Source of the DNA: Owenia fusiformis
Taxonomy: Eukaryota; Annelida; Polychaeta; Sabellida; Oweniidae
Direction of reading: 5' to 3'
DNA length: 64,000 nucleotides
Assembly (NCBI GenBank): GCA_903813345.2
Contig: CAIIXF020000005.1
Coordinates: 9,305,375 to 9,369,374 of the forward strand
Part shown: positions 38,001-50,700 of the stretch, piece by piece
Layout: each line of letters starts with the position of its first letter
How positions within the stretch are numbered: the first letter of the stretch is position 1
Notes under the pieces: generated by a model
Told to the model about the DNA's origin: nothing
Databases searched by the model: none
The model's input: the letters and a program-made list of their open reading frames with translations, nothing else
Made by a program: the position numbers and the translations under genes

Positions 38001-38792
38001 TTTCAAAAAGATTACGTATTGATGTAATACAATAATTATTCCATCAAATACATGTAATATACATGTATTATCAAAATATTTCTGTTCTCTTGATCAATGC
38101 ACTGTACAGGGTGTCAAATAAATATGTTCTCCCCCTAAACTTTAACATCCACAAAATGTTGCACAACATTTTAGTCTGTATGATATCTGCATTGTTCTTT
38201 AGCACCTTAAACTAGGCTCCATGAAGCAACTCTTAAAGTAGTCTCAGATGACTTGCTCAACTTTGTGCACTTTTATGCACAAAAGTTAATACTCTTGAAA
38301 TCAAGGGGAGAACATATTTATTTGTACATGTACATGTTGGTGTGTATAACATTGTTTTACTTTGCTTGCTGTATTATAGCCTTTCTTCTATTGCTTCTAT
38401 TTGACTTCAAAGAAACATTAAAATACAAAGAAACATTAAAATACAAACGATGACATGATCTGTCAAAATCATTATTCATTTGTTCCCCCCAACATAAATT
38501 TTATTATATGCCTTCTAACATTATGATACATGATCCATCAAAATTTTTCATTCGTTCCCCCAACATAAATTTTATTTTATTTGCCGTCTAAAATAATGAT
38601 ACAAATGTACTTAGATAAATGTTTACATCATAAAGATTGTGTATTACTAACTTTTCTCAGGAAATAGTTGGCCAGCTGGTAACTCACATTGGGAGTGGTA
38701 TGACAGCTGAAGTAGATGCCTCTTTAGCCATCCTAGCAGACCTTGTTAATACAAACTTACAGCGGATGGCACCATTTGCCATATTTGTTAAG
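23026..38792 (+). CDS. FANCD2: FANCD2 exons 1-14 (codons 1-500)
   Basis: Exons are 23026-23071, 24594-24716, 25115-25235, 25858-25908, 26842-26902, 27085-27228, 34266-34390, 35044-35131, 35595-35699, 36081-36175, 36481-36577, 37101-37277, 37639-37773 and 38661-38792. They sum to exactly 1500 bases, ending on the lysine codon. Every boundary is AG/GT and every phase matches. Weaker donors are GTGTGT after exon 12 and GTTAGG after exon 13. The part encoded is the N-terminal helical-repeat solenoid. Confidence 0.95.
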
Positions 38793-41700
38793 GTAAGAGT
38801 ATAATTAATTTAAGTAATGAATAAACATATTTTCAAGTATAAGATGAGAGGCTATACAGCAAAACCCTTTTAGAGTAAGAGTTTAATTAATTTAAGTAAT
38901 GAATAAACATATTTTCAAGTATTACATACCCAGAGAAGCATTTGTATTGAAGTCAATGGAGCTGAAGGTCGGCTATATATTCCTGTATAGCCGCCAAACC
39001 TTTTACCATGACAATCTTATGACGTCATCGGGACGTCATGTTTCATTTCTTCCTAATTTCACTCGCACACAGACACGTGGCGTCATTGATATAACGTAGC
39101 CATGATATAAAAGTATGTAATACAACAGTTATGTCCGTATCATTGAATATATGCCTTCGGTCTGTCGTAATATAACCCTCGCAAGCTCGGGCTATATTGG
39201 TGACAGACCTTAGGCATATATTCAATGATAGGGACATAACTGCTAAGTATAAGATGAGAGGCTATACAGCAAAACCCTTTTAGAGTAAGAGTTTAATTAA
39301 TTTAAGTAATGAATAAACATATTTTCAAGTATAAGATGAGAGGCTATACAGCAAAACCTGTCTTAGTGCAAAACCCTTTTTATAGTGAACCCTTCTTCAA
39401 GAAACATTTTACATTGGATTCTGTATAACATTTCTTCTCTATAGTGATCACCTACCTACAGTGAACATATTTTCAAGTATAAGATGAGAGGCTATACAGC
39501 AAAACCTGTCTAAGTGCAAAACCCCTTTTCTAGTGAACCCTTCTTCAAGAAACATTTTACATTGGATTCTGTATAACATTTCCTCTCTATAGTGATCACC
39601 TACCTACAGTGAACACTTTTTTGTGGCTCCATAGATGTTCACTGTGTACAGGTTTAATCAACATTACTGTCATTAGCATGGACTCTTATCAACATTAACT
39701 TAATGGACTTCATATCAGCATGGGCATAATCATCAAATATCGTCAGCACGCATCATATTTTTAACATGAACTTTATTGCCTGAATTATTTATTTGTAAAT
39801 AATTGACTCTGTATATATCATGATATATGTCATGATTGTTTGTCTGTCTGTCTGCATGCAACAGTTGCAAGTTTTATAACATCTGATTTTATAAGCTCTT
39901 TTTGCTCTATTATAGAAAAAAGCACCATGTGAGGATCCCTTAATTTCAAAACAGACCCCAGTTTTGTCAACAAAAAATTTGAAAATGAGTCTGTCTAAAC
40001 AATGGGGGGTGATTTTCCTTCAAACTGATTGTTTAAAGATATCGGGGTTTTGACTAAAAATAAGCATTAAGCAGTATAAAATTCTTTTTTTCAAAATACA
40101 ATCTCCCTAACTTTTCATTTCACTCCAAATTTTCTTATCTCTCAAATTCTCCCAAAATTCATAACTCCAGAAATAACCTGTAGTCCATTTTCAGTAATCA
40201 GATCAATACTTTGAAAAATAACATGAACACATTGTTAGAGAAATCGAAGTTCAATTTATTAGACATTCATTTATCAACCTTATTTCCATTTTTCAAATAC
40301 TACATATTACATAGGAACAAGTGCTACTAATCATTAGCCTGTGAATAAATATAGTACTGGAACTTCTTTTCCTGCCTTGTGCTATTCAACACATAAGGTA
40401 TGGTCATTAAGATCTAATTTGACAGATCCATGCAGCATCACTTTGGTCTGCATGCCTGTAATCTTGGCTAGACTCAAAGTGATAATGCATGAAACTTTAG
40501 TGTCCTTGGAAACACATCTAATCTACTCACAAAATACTAGGCTATAGGTATGGCCATTAACATCTAATTTGACAGATTCATGCAGCTTCACTTTGGTCTG
40601 CATGCCTGTAATCTTGGCTAGACTCAAAGTGATAATGCATGAAACTTTAGTGTCCTTGGATACACATCTAATCTACTCACAAAATACTAGGCTATAGGTA
40701 TGGCCATTAACATCTAATTTGACAGATTCATGCAGCTTCACTTTGGTCTGCATGCCTGTAATCTTGGCTAGACTCAAAGTGATAATGCATGAAACTTTAG
40801 TGTCCTTGGATACACATCTAATCTACTCACAAAATACTAGGCTATAGGTATGGTCATAAGGATCTAATTTGACAGATTCATGCAGCTTCACTTTGGTCTG
40901 CATGCCTGTAATCTAGGCTAGACTCAAAGTGATAATGCATGAAACTTTAGCGTCCTTGGAAACACATCTAATCAACTCACAAAATACTAGGCTATAGGTA
41001 TGGTCATTAGGATCTAATTCGACAGATTCATGTAGCATCACTTTGGTCTGCATGCCTGTAATCTAGGCTAGACTCAAAGTGATAATGCATGAAACTTTAG
41101 CGTCCTTGGAAACACATCTAATCAACTCACAAATACTAGGCTATAACAAATAATGCGAATAAATAACGATACAGACTTACAAATATCTTCTTATTGCATT
41201 TTATAAGACAGATCTTAATTCAACAGATTCATGCATCATCACTTTGATGTCTGTATGCCTGTATTCATGGTATACAATTTATATGTACCAGATCATTGCA
41301 CTTACATAACTCTTACATAATTCTCATTTCAATACTGACAGAGTTACAATATGCGTGTGGGCATGACATGTACATCATCTGTGGCAAACAGAGCCTATGA
41401 ATATTACCAAAGTATGGCTCAATATCTGTTGCATTGTTAGTACAAGGTGCACAGTCACTGAACCACCACCCAACACCGCCCATTTCTTCTGCACAGTGCC
41501 TTGTTGTAGAGGCATCGTTATCCATGTCATTGGCTGAGAATTTCATACCTCTGATTCCAAGGAGGGGATCATATGATTGACTCTCGGACAGAAGGTAGTC
41601 TTGGTCTGTTAAACAAGCTTCAGTATTTAGTTTACTTAAACAAGTGACTTTTAACAGTTCCCCCAATGTTATTTTGTATTGTTCTTGTTCATTAGCAACA

Positions 41701-44700
41701 TGGATATAATTGTACTCAAATTTATACTTTGTTTCAGGGAAACCTGAGTTTATTTTCGATTCCACCGCTAAAGAAAGGGAGTGTGACCTAGTACTTGTGA
41801 TATTATGTAACTTATCAAGTCCAATGAAATAATTTGAGCGGGTAGCATCTGGATTGTTTATGAATCCAGTCTTGTAGTCTTGCCATGGCCTTACAAATGT
41901 ACTCTCAGCAAAATTATAATATTCCAGTATTTTCGTTTTTGTTTGACTACATCGGGCTTGCATAGGGGTTGAAAGACCAGCTGGCCATGTAGGTAGATTC
42001 TTTACTCCTGGAACAGGCCATCTACTTTGAGCCTCAACACAGTCTGCAAAGTAGATTGACTCTATAACCATGACATATAAATGATATATCATTCACTACA
42101 TTTTGGTTTGAAAACTGTTTGGTTCATTTTTATCCCAATGAACAAAGTTCCGTAGGGATATAGTGAAACCCTTCGTCCGTCAGTCAGTCTGTCTGTCTGT
42201 CCGGAAGATAACTTGAATACTAGTAGACTGATTTTCTTCATATTTGGTGGAAAGTTTATATCAGTGATTAATTTTACGCAAAAACAATTTTTTAAGATGG
42301 CCAACACTTAAAAATGGCAGGACTTTTTCGCAAAAATCATAAATTTTTCATTTTAAACCAAAGTTATAAATATTATTGTTTGAAATTTTAAAAGTTTATT
42401 CACAACATCTTACTATTTCACATATATTCAATGTATTGCACCTTTGACCCCCCAGGGGCCATGAATGGGGGGTCGGGAAAACAGGAATTTGCATTAATTT
42501 TTAGATCTTTCTGAAGTATAGCTTTGTTGTACTCAAATGAAAGGCAATTTAGAGTAGATTGCAAATATTGTATCTTTGTCTGATTTGGCCCTTGTAAAAT
42601 TCAAAATGGCTGCCTAATATGAGATTTTTCAATAATTTTTGACACATTTAAAGAATGGCTTTATTATACTCAAATTGAAGGAAATTTAGAGTAGAGGTTT
42701 TTCTGATTTGTGCCTCAGAAAATTCAAAACGGGACCTAGCAGTGTGTGAGTGGTCTGACATGTCTCAGAGCAAAACAGGAATTTGCATTAATTTTGAGAT
42801 CTTTCTGAAGTATACCTTTATTATACTCAAATGAAAGGCAATTTAGAGTAGATTGCAAATATTGTATCGTTTTTCTGATTCGGGCCTCGTAAAATTCAAA
42901 ATGGCTGCCTAATGTGGGATTTCGCAATTGTTTTTTGATCTCTTAAAGTATTGCTATATTATACACAAGACAAAATCGTATGAAATAACTTGCGATAAGC
43001 TAGTTATTAAGCTTGTTATTATGGTCTTACTAGTGGTTATTATTGAGTAATGGTACAGGTATTCGATATGGTATTGCAGCTTACACTTAAGTAATGGTAC
43101 ACGTATCCTTGGATTTTAGGCCCGAATACCGAGGTTTATTTTTTTAATTATCGTGTATTATTATTTTGTGTTAATATTAGTTAACCATCTAACTATTGGC
43201 ATCATATGATAACCTTGTTATATTAATATAGCGCATAGGCGTAGCCAGGGGGATGTGATGTGTGCGATCGCACCCCCCCCCCCTCCATAACCAATGAAAA
43301 TAGAACCATTAGATAGAAGAAAAAAGTCTTAAAATGCTTTTTATTTGAAGCTTCTAGCTCGATTTTGAACGAAGTTGCACCAATTTTTGTAAAATTCAAA
43401 ACAAATCTTCAAAAACATTTTTTTATGCCACGATCGCACCCCCCTCCCTCCCCCCGACTGAAAGCTGGCTACGCCACTGTAACGTGTCATCAATACGCTA
43501 CATTTTGTATGTTCAATTTGTATACTAAAAACTGTTATTAATCCACAAATTTAGATGAAGACAAGATAAAAATTCGAATCAAGAATGAAAAGTTGTCTAA
43601 GTATATAAATCTTAAGGGTAATGCATATTTGAATTAAACAGAGGCGGGTTAATTTATATTGTGCTATGAATTACGCTATTATTCAAAATTGCAGCTAAGA
43701 TGCCTGTTTTATGATACCCTGCGTGCAGAGTCTAGTTAAACTACACTAAGACGAAGGTCTCTTTTAAGAAGTGAAGTCAAATGAATGCAAAGGGTAGTTT
43801 TATGAAAAATATCACGGAAGATGTATTCTAGATATCAGTAGTATTCTCAGAAATTTATTATTCGAAACGGATAACATCTGGCCACTCAGACAAACAATCG
43901 CAGACATAGGCTAAGCTTGTTTATTTAACAGTTAGATTTGTTGACTTACCGATCCGTATTTCAGTCTCCGGGAAGACGTTCTTTTCACTTTGTATTTGCG
44001 TGCAGTGTAATATAAGTTGATACTTTTGTTCAAAAAAATGTACTTTTAATGGCCATTTTATTTTCAAATTATGTTTTGTTTTGATGTCAGTGTGAAAAGA
44101 CAAGAAACTTCAACCCCGACTTTTAATTAAAAAATGTTGGCTAATCACTTATGGCAAATCACAAGGTTGATTATGTCAACGGACCATGATCGTGGAAGGC
44201 TATCAATATCAGGTGTTTATCGCATAGAAAATAAATATAGCTAATTTTTCGCACTGATATGATGATGACTATTCTGGCGAATCGGGTAGATATTTCTCAG
44301 TTTTTTCCGATAATAAAACTATTCATTTCTATCAATTTTACAAACGGGGTCCTTTGACTGCACATTAAAACTATAAAAGTATTTATTGGGCGTACATACT
44401 CGTTCTGTCATGTTACTTACATTTCATTTGCAAGTTGTCAACAAATTAATCCGGCGTTTTGTTTAATCAAATTTCCTGCCCCTTGGGGTTTCCGACTGTA
44501 AAACTTTTAATACTAACCAATGCTTCAGTTAATATTTTCAGAATACAAATTTTCCATTTTTATTTCTCTGATAGATAAAGTCTCATTTTGAATCTGTTCG
44601 TGTATTAAAGAGTATGCTTTTATAATGCCGTGGTCACATTTGCTCAGATTTTCAGCACCGGCGCCCGGCCGATGAGTATTTTGTTCAAAATTGTATTCAA

Positions 44701-47700
44701 TTCTGAACAAAATACTCAATCGGCCGGGCGCCGTAATGAAAATCGGAGCAAATGTTACCAGGTCATAACTGATGAAAAATCAAATGAGAACATGAACATG
44801 GATAATAGGGGCACTATTACGCTGCGTGCAGACTCTGCAGTGCAGAGTCTAATTATAAACTACGAGAAGACGAAACTCTCATTTAAGAAGTGAAGTCGAA
44901 CAAATGCAAAGGGTAGGGTACTATAGAAGGGGATCATATAAAAGCACGATCTATTTCACAACGCCTTTAACTTTTGTTCTTCAACTGTTGCCCTTTGTGC
45001 ATTTCAAAAATAAAATATCTTAATCTGATTTGTTCCACTTTTCTTTTCGCTCAGTTCTGCAATATTATGTCCATATGTTGTTTAGCATTATGTCATTTGC
45101 GAAATAGCTGTAAGACATTATGAGAATGAATATGGGAGTTTCCACGATAATGTTGTTCACATGATTTTATACACATACCTGCATAACAATCGGAGACAGA
45201 AGTCTTAATATTGTCCAATAAAAAATAAGAATCTAACATTTAATGATAACAAAAGGATTAATTGCTTAGTTCTCTTTGTTTTAGTCTTTGTTTTCTTAAA
45301 TGCGGAAGTGTACCAACATCACCTAGATTACATAAGAGATCATCTAACAGTCTAAAATTGCTTTTAATTGCAAGTTAATGCATTCCGACCAAAATTTGTA
45401 TACCTGTAATTTGGGGGGGCGATGTTACATCACATAACTACAACGTTCATATAGAAATATACAATAAGCATGTCCGTATAAAAGCTAAAATTATAAAAAC
45501 TCATTTCAAAGTCATTCTGTTCATGGAAGCGTCAAGTTATGAAAAACAATGCTAAACACTAAAACAAATCGACTTGATTAACCTTTAAAAACTTCTTGAG
45601 AGGAAATGGACAAATGTATTTTTCTAACTCATTAGAACGTCTGTCTGATTGAAATACTATTTTTTAAATACAAACATAAATGATTTAATCTTGGTCAGAA
45701 GTCTGAACATTGTCCAACAAAATAATAAGAATCTAACATTTAATGATTACAAAAGGATTAATTGCCATATAGTCTTTGTCTTAGTCTTTGTTTTTCTAAC
45801 GGCGGAAGTGTACCAACATCACCTTGATTACAGAAGAGATCATCTAACAGTCTAAAATTGCTTTTAATTCCCGGGTTTTAATTACATTTTATGTATAGAC
45901 TTTTTTGCCTCTATTCTCATTTTTAAACCTATTTCTGTTTGCGTATTTAACAATTGTGATAAATTATTCAGTTAGTGTCGAAATCAAAACAATTTTCTAC
46001 ATTATAGTCCCCTCCTCTTGCACTGACTAAATATTAAAATAAGCCAGTCTGATTGCGAATTTACAAATCCTGTAAAAGTAGCTTCAAACCGCCTTTTAAT
46101 CAGAGAAAACAATAAGTTAATTCATCTGATTGCGAAAATACGAATCAACCTGATTATCTGATCTCCATGCTATTTGATTCGTGCATTATCTACAAGTCAG
46201 TTGGGCAAGGGTGAAATTATTTCATTTGAAAACAGAAATAAATATCAGAACCCCTCTAGCATAACTATTCGGAAGAAATTCATACAAAAAATAAGGTACA
46301 CAACTGATGAAGGGTCGCACACAATGCACGCACCCCTCTCCTACTCCTCCGTGTTTGCCCACACACGACCATATTTGACAATTTTTCTAAAAGCGTTTTC
46401 CCCGGGAATATAGGTGTAGCGGTTGCCAGAAGTCACAGCTTGGGAGTCAGGGTATCCTGATCCATGCCTCAACGCCTGACGGGTCTGATATTTAGAGGGG
46501 GCGCAAGAATTATTAGGGGGCGAGGTAAACGTGAAAGTTGCCAAAATATCCATAGGCGTAGCCAGGAGGGGGGGGGGTGCGATGGGTGCGATAACAATAG
46601 GCTTTATATATGCTTTAATGTTTTATTTATCATGATGCTTTTATGTAGGCTATTAATTACAGTTCTTTTTGCAATATAAAACTGGTATGTTTATGCAAAT
46701 TCCGATTGGACTAATATAAAGGGATATTGTTTCATTATGTGGACTTGAGAAAGTCCGACATACTCATTGCTTTCAACCCAAAACTTAAAATAGGAAGTTA
46801 TCAAGATCCCAAGAACACGATCGCTACTTAAACAATACGTTTGTAAAATCCCGGCGATCGAAATGCAATCAAACTTTCGCAATCAGGTGCCTAATTAGTC
46901 TTTTGATCTCTAAAGTTTTACGACTGAATGTTTCAATGAACTCGTGAGAAGCAAACGCAATCATCATATAAACATTTTTCTAGTAAATCTAAAATAGAGT
47001 AAAACCCAGGGAAAAAGATCGCGTGTTCATAGGAATTAGGCATATTTCAATTTTGAAATAACAAAAGTCAGTCTCGGAAGAATTTTCCAAGCATTCACTG
47101 CTTCGATGCGTTTTTATTGCAAGGGCCGTTTAGCGCCGATATGAATTCATTATAGGGCATTAGGGTTGTGCTTTATTTGTTTTATTTATATAAATGTTAT
47201 AAAATGTGTTCGACACTTTAATGAATTATTTTTAGGGTTACAATGCTTATTTGACTTTTCCCTCTAAAGGTTTAAAATTCATCTTTATATTTTTCTTAGT
47301 TTGCTTCAATAAAATTAACATTGGATCCCAGACAGTTATCAAATTCTCAGACATTTGATTAATATAGATATTTGTACTTCCTTTGACCAGTGGTGCTGGT
47401 GTGACTGAGATTCGAATCTAATCTGTTTCATTTTTATGTAAATTGAGAGGAATAAAGTTTTATTTTAAGCGTTTTAACGTTTGGCGTGCAGCTCAACTTA
47501 ATACACAATCAAAGGTCAGAATACAAAAATAAGAACATGCCTTTTATTTGTTATTCAAGCTCGAGCAATATCCCCGTTATAAAACCAAAATAACTGCGGT
47601 TAGGTACCACATCTTGATTACAGTAAAGACAGGCCATCTCATTCTGGTATGCCAGAGCCACTCTTATCTGCCGATTGTGGAAGGATAAAGACAAAGGGGT

Positions 47701-50700
47701 CGCGGCTATCGCGATGAGGCCATCTTATTTCTAGGAATTATTTCTGCCTCTCATTCCTTAAACCGGCTTCGTTAAACAGTGCCAAAATATATAAGTCGGG
47801 GCCAAAAACAAGACTATTTTTATATTTAAATCCCCTGACCTTGTCAATGTCTATGCCTGCATCTGGTTTTCCCACCTTTGGGAGGGAGCCAATATACACA
47901 TAGATTACTTACTGGCCATGGACAGGGGGGGGGGGGCACAGAAACGAACATTCTGGGGTCATAAGGGATACTTGGGGAAGGGGGAGGGGTGGTGGTGAAT
48001 AGTGAAGTCCGGGAGTGAAGTTAAGGGGTACTGAAATCTTTCTTTTGATATTTAGTGCTTGAATGGAGACTTGTTTCCACTCCCCGCATTCTAGTAGAAT
48101 TTAAATATTTGATCCAAAGGAGTTATTTTAAATCAAACTTGCATTCCGATTAAATAACACTCCAATGATTGTGCCGCTTCACTATTGTCTAAGATAATTA
48201 TAATGAATTCACGGGACACTATAGTCTTCCTTTTAAACTTTAGTGGTTGGATGGAGACTTGTTTCCCCACCCCGTACACTTGTAAATTTGTAAATTTTAA
48301 ATATTTGATTTAGGGAGGTATTTGCAATCCAACTCTGATGATGCAAGACTAGTCAGCCAAGACTAAATTATGAACTTATTATCATTTGGACTATTGAGTT
48401 CATTAAATTATAATTCCATAGATATCATATTTAATCCTGTCAACACAATAATGGTATTAATTGGCATGATTTGTAGTTACCCTGCGTGCAGAGTCTAGTT
48501 AAACTACAAGACGAAGCTCTCTTTTAAGAAGTGAAGTCAAACGATTGCAAAGGGTAATTTGTAGTCAGAGACAGTTTAAAAAGTTGTTTAGATTAATGAT
48601 AGTATTAGGAAAAATCCTAACTCAAAGTTTTTGTTCTCTCGCAATCCAGAGCAAACCACTCGCCGGGCAAGCATTCTTTAAAAACGTGAAGTTTTCACCA
48701 TGTTGAGCAGTTTTGAAAATTGTCCAATTTGAACCATCGCCTTGTATATTTCTGTAACAGCCCCCCCCCCCTTTGACACTCGAGTGTAAGAATCCTTTCC
48801 ACACTGTCAATGGTTTTACAAAATAGTTCATGTCAGGAAGGGGGAGGGGTGAGTGTGGAGAACAATCACTGACTGCGATTTGTATGATTGAACATTATAC
48901 ACTTATCATAAATTCGTTAAGAATAGTTTTAAAATAAACAGCTTGTTTTATGTTATGATTGGAGTGATGTATGCATAGAAGAACGACACTGGTTTTGAAA
49001 TATCTTTATTATCCCATTGAATGAAGCCATCCGTCCCTCTTTTCATTCTTAACTCATACTAGTGGACTGATTTGATTTAAAGGAGAAGTCTCGATGTAGA
49101 ACGTGTACACACTAATGGGAACGAATTTTACTCATTTCTATTTAGGATTCGTTCATATACTAGCGGGGCTTTAGAGCATTTACAAACGCACGAATTGTAT
49201 TGTTTTAAGGCAACTTTTATGACATATAATGTATTTAAAGCTGATTAATTTTAGATTATATTCGGTTCAATTTTACAAATAATGAATAGTTTTACAGTAT
49301 ATCGAAAAATATACAATGATTTACATTAAATCGCGCAGACTGCAAACAATGTACATGGTTGGCGAATTTGCATGCGCGTTCTTGATAATAAGAATTAAAG
49401 GTTGAACTTAAAAATCAAACATTTTCTTTTTTAAACATAATAAATCTTTAAATCAAGAAAATAAAAATAAGATTGATGATTGAACTTTTCATAGTCAACT
49501 GCGACTGTGTCGACGCATGTTTATTTACTTAGCTAATTAGATATGTAAAATTGTTAATGGCCGCAACGGATAATACGTACATGTAAGCTGTTCGGATAAG
49601 ACATTTCTATATGATTAATAACAAATCCCGGGCAGAATGTTATTCAACAGTACTTGATCTTATTAGTTATTATTCAATTTGGATAATAAATCTATTATCT
49701 TGTCGTATTGATGTTTATTATATAGTGTTTCTCGTTGTGATACTCAAATTGAAGGAATTTTAGAGTAGATCACAATTACATTTATGGTACTGTTTTTTTG
49801 ATTTGCGCCTCAGAAAATACCAAATGGCTGCCTTGCCTCTTAATTTTTCATTTCTTAACAAAGTACTGAATATTACTAATTGTAATTTTGGTAATTGATA
49901 TATTGTTCATTGGGATTTGCTACTCCATGGAGTGGCAGTTTTCTAGTTTATAGAACATTAATTACTGTATGATATATCGTATGATCTGTAAAATGAAGCC
50001 TTCTAATTGGTCAGTTCTTGTGCTGTACCAATCTGTATTGCTACTGAGATTTCCCCCATTGATTATCTCCGTCGCAATACAGAAAATATTGATACGGAGG
50101 GGACATTCTCAGTAGCAATACAGAGCATCACACGATAAAAAAGGTTATAGAATAATTTGAAGTGCAATACAGGATATATTCTGCTCTCAATATTCTGTAT
50201 TGGCACTCGACTTTGTCTCCTGCCAATACTGAATTTCTCGAGCAGAATATATCCTGTATTGCACTTCAAATCATTCAATAACTTATAGTATTGTCATGTG
50301 TACGTACAATTTATGTTTGAATATCCATTGAATTTTGGTATATTGTAAAAGCATGATATTCTTCTATACAGGGGAATAGTAAAATCCTGTATATGGAAAT
50401 AATTCATCGCTTTTATAATATCAATGACACATAAGTGAACCAGTTATAATTTCTGCATTATTCTTACCAGTAACAATATGTTCACAGACATCACCATAGT
50501 AACCCATAGCACACACGCAGGTGTCATACCATTTGGTGCCTCCATTTTTACAGTCTGGCAACACTGAAAACAAGACAGGATGCTTTATTTTTTACATTCA
50601 ACCATGGCCCCTATACTAATCAAATTGTGTTTTGTTGTTCATTATTATAAGAGACTTTGAATAAGGGTTGGAGCCCAAAGTAAAAAATTACCGTACAAGA

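Noticed and set aside
42044-42092. ATG at 42092 as start of the fibrinogen-related protein
   Set aside because: A TTTGCAG acceptor at 42044, the matching phase with the EGF-like exon, and the lack of a signal peptide argue for an internal exon.
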